Shown here: one piece after another, positions 23,025 to 23,085 of the stretch | Layout: each line of letters starts with the position of its first letter | How positions within the stretch are numbered: position 1 is the first letter of the stretch | NCBI GenBank assembly: GCA_025349905.2 | Contig: MU624805.1 | Location: forward strand, 1-23,085 | Direction of reading: 5' to 3' | Length of the DNA stretch: 23,085 bases | DNA from: Blastocladiella britannica | Taxonomy: Eukaryota > Blastocladiomycota > Blastocladiomycetes > Blastocladiales > Blastocladiaceae | Program-made: the position numbers and the translations under genes | Notes under the pieces: generated by a model | Seen by the model: only the letters and a program-made list of their open reading frames with translations | What the model was told of the DNA's origin: nothing | The model's database searches: none

Positions 23025-23085
23025 AGAAAGCGTTCAACAAAATAATTGTGGATTTTGCCCCAAACTGAACACCCCAACTTCCACA

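Overview
This is a gene-dense piece of a eukaryotic nuclear genome. It carries ten protein-coding genes in 23 kb, with no tRNA, rRNA, CRISPR array or recognisable transposon. Coding DNA is GC-rich with G/C-ending codons. Spacers and introns are AT-rich with long T and A runs. Apart from one 436-nt outlier, the introns placed here are 54-97 nt, with GT..AG ends and donors such as GTATGT, GTACGT and GTGCGT; the standard code fits. A flagellar protein (CFAP100) points to an organism with a motile cilium. The N-terminus of the PP2A B56 subunit resembles fungal Rts1-type proteins, and a Mei2-family protein and a vacuolar-style ABCC transporter are also present. Together this suggests a zoosporic (flagellated) fungus, perhaps a blastocladiomycete or chytrid. 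That placement is inference; only the presence of the gene families is read from the sequence.

Layout: 1-790, promoter and spacer with no gene seen. 791-3407 (+), PP2A B56 regulatory subunit, 8 exons. 3669-5989 (+), CFAP100/CCDC37 axonemal protein, 8 exons, converging on 6079-11388 (-), an ABCC/MRP full transporter, 7 exons. 11531-15162 (-), a 1103-residue coiled-coil and disordered protein of unknown family, 6 exons. 15228-15808 (-), an unrecognised gene whose 5' part is broken or cannot be spliced cleanly. 15989-16788 (-), an intron-rich histone H3 variant with centromeric-H3 features, 5 exons. 16945-17818 (-), ribosomal protein uL14 with the outlier intron. 17934-19750 (-), a Mei2-like protein with a single RRM. 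19933-22069 (-), NOC4 ribosome-biogenesis factor. 22227-23024 (+), mitoribosomal protein mL50, divergent from NOC4 over a 157-bp spacer.

Working together: uL14, NOC4 and mL50 belong to ribosome production (cytosolic and mitochondrial), and NOC4/mL50 may share a promoter. B56, the H3 variant and Mei2 have cell-cycle, chromosome or meiosis roles in other organisms, but nothing here shows they form one unit. The clustering looks like ordinary eukaryotic gene packing, not an operon-like system. The items most worth following up are the H3 variant (H3-like tail start, enlarged loop 1 and CENP-A-like helix 2), the damaged gene beside it, the unclassified coiled-coil protein, and the long uL14 intron. 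Gene models were built by eye from splice signals, reading phase and family similarity; every listed exon chain keeps phase and ends at a stop.
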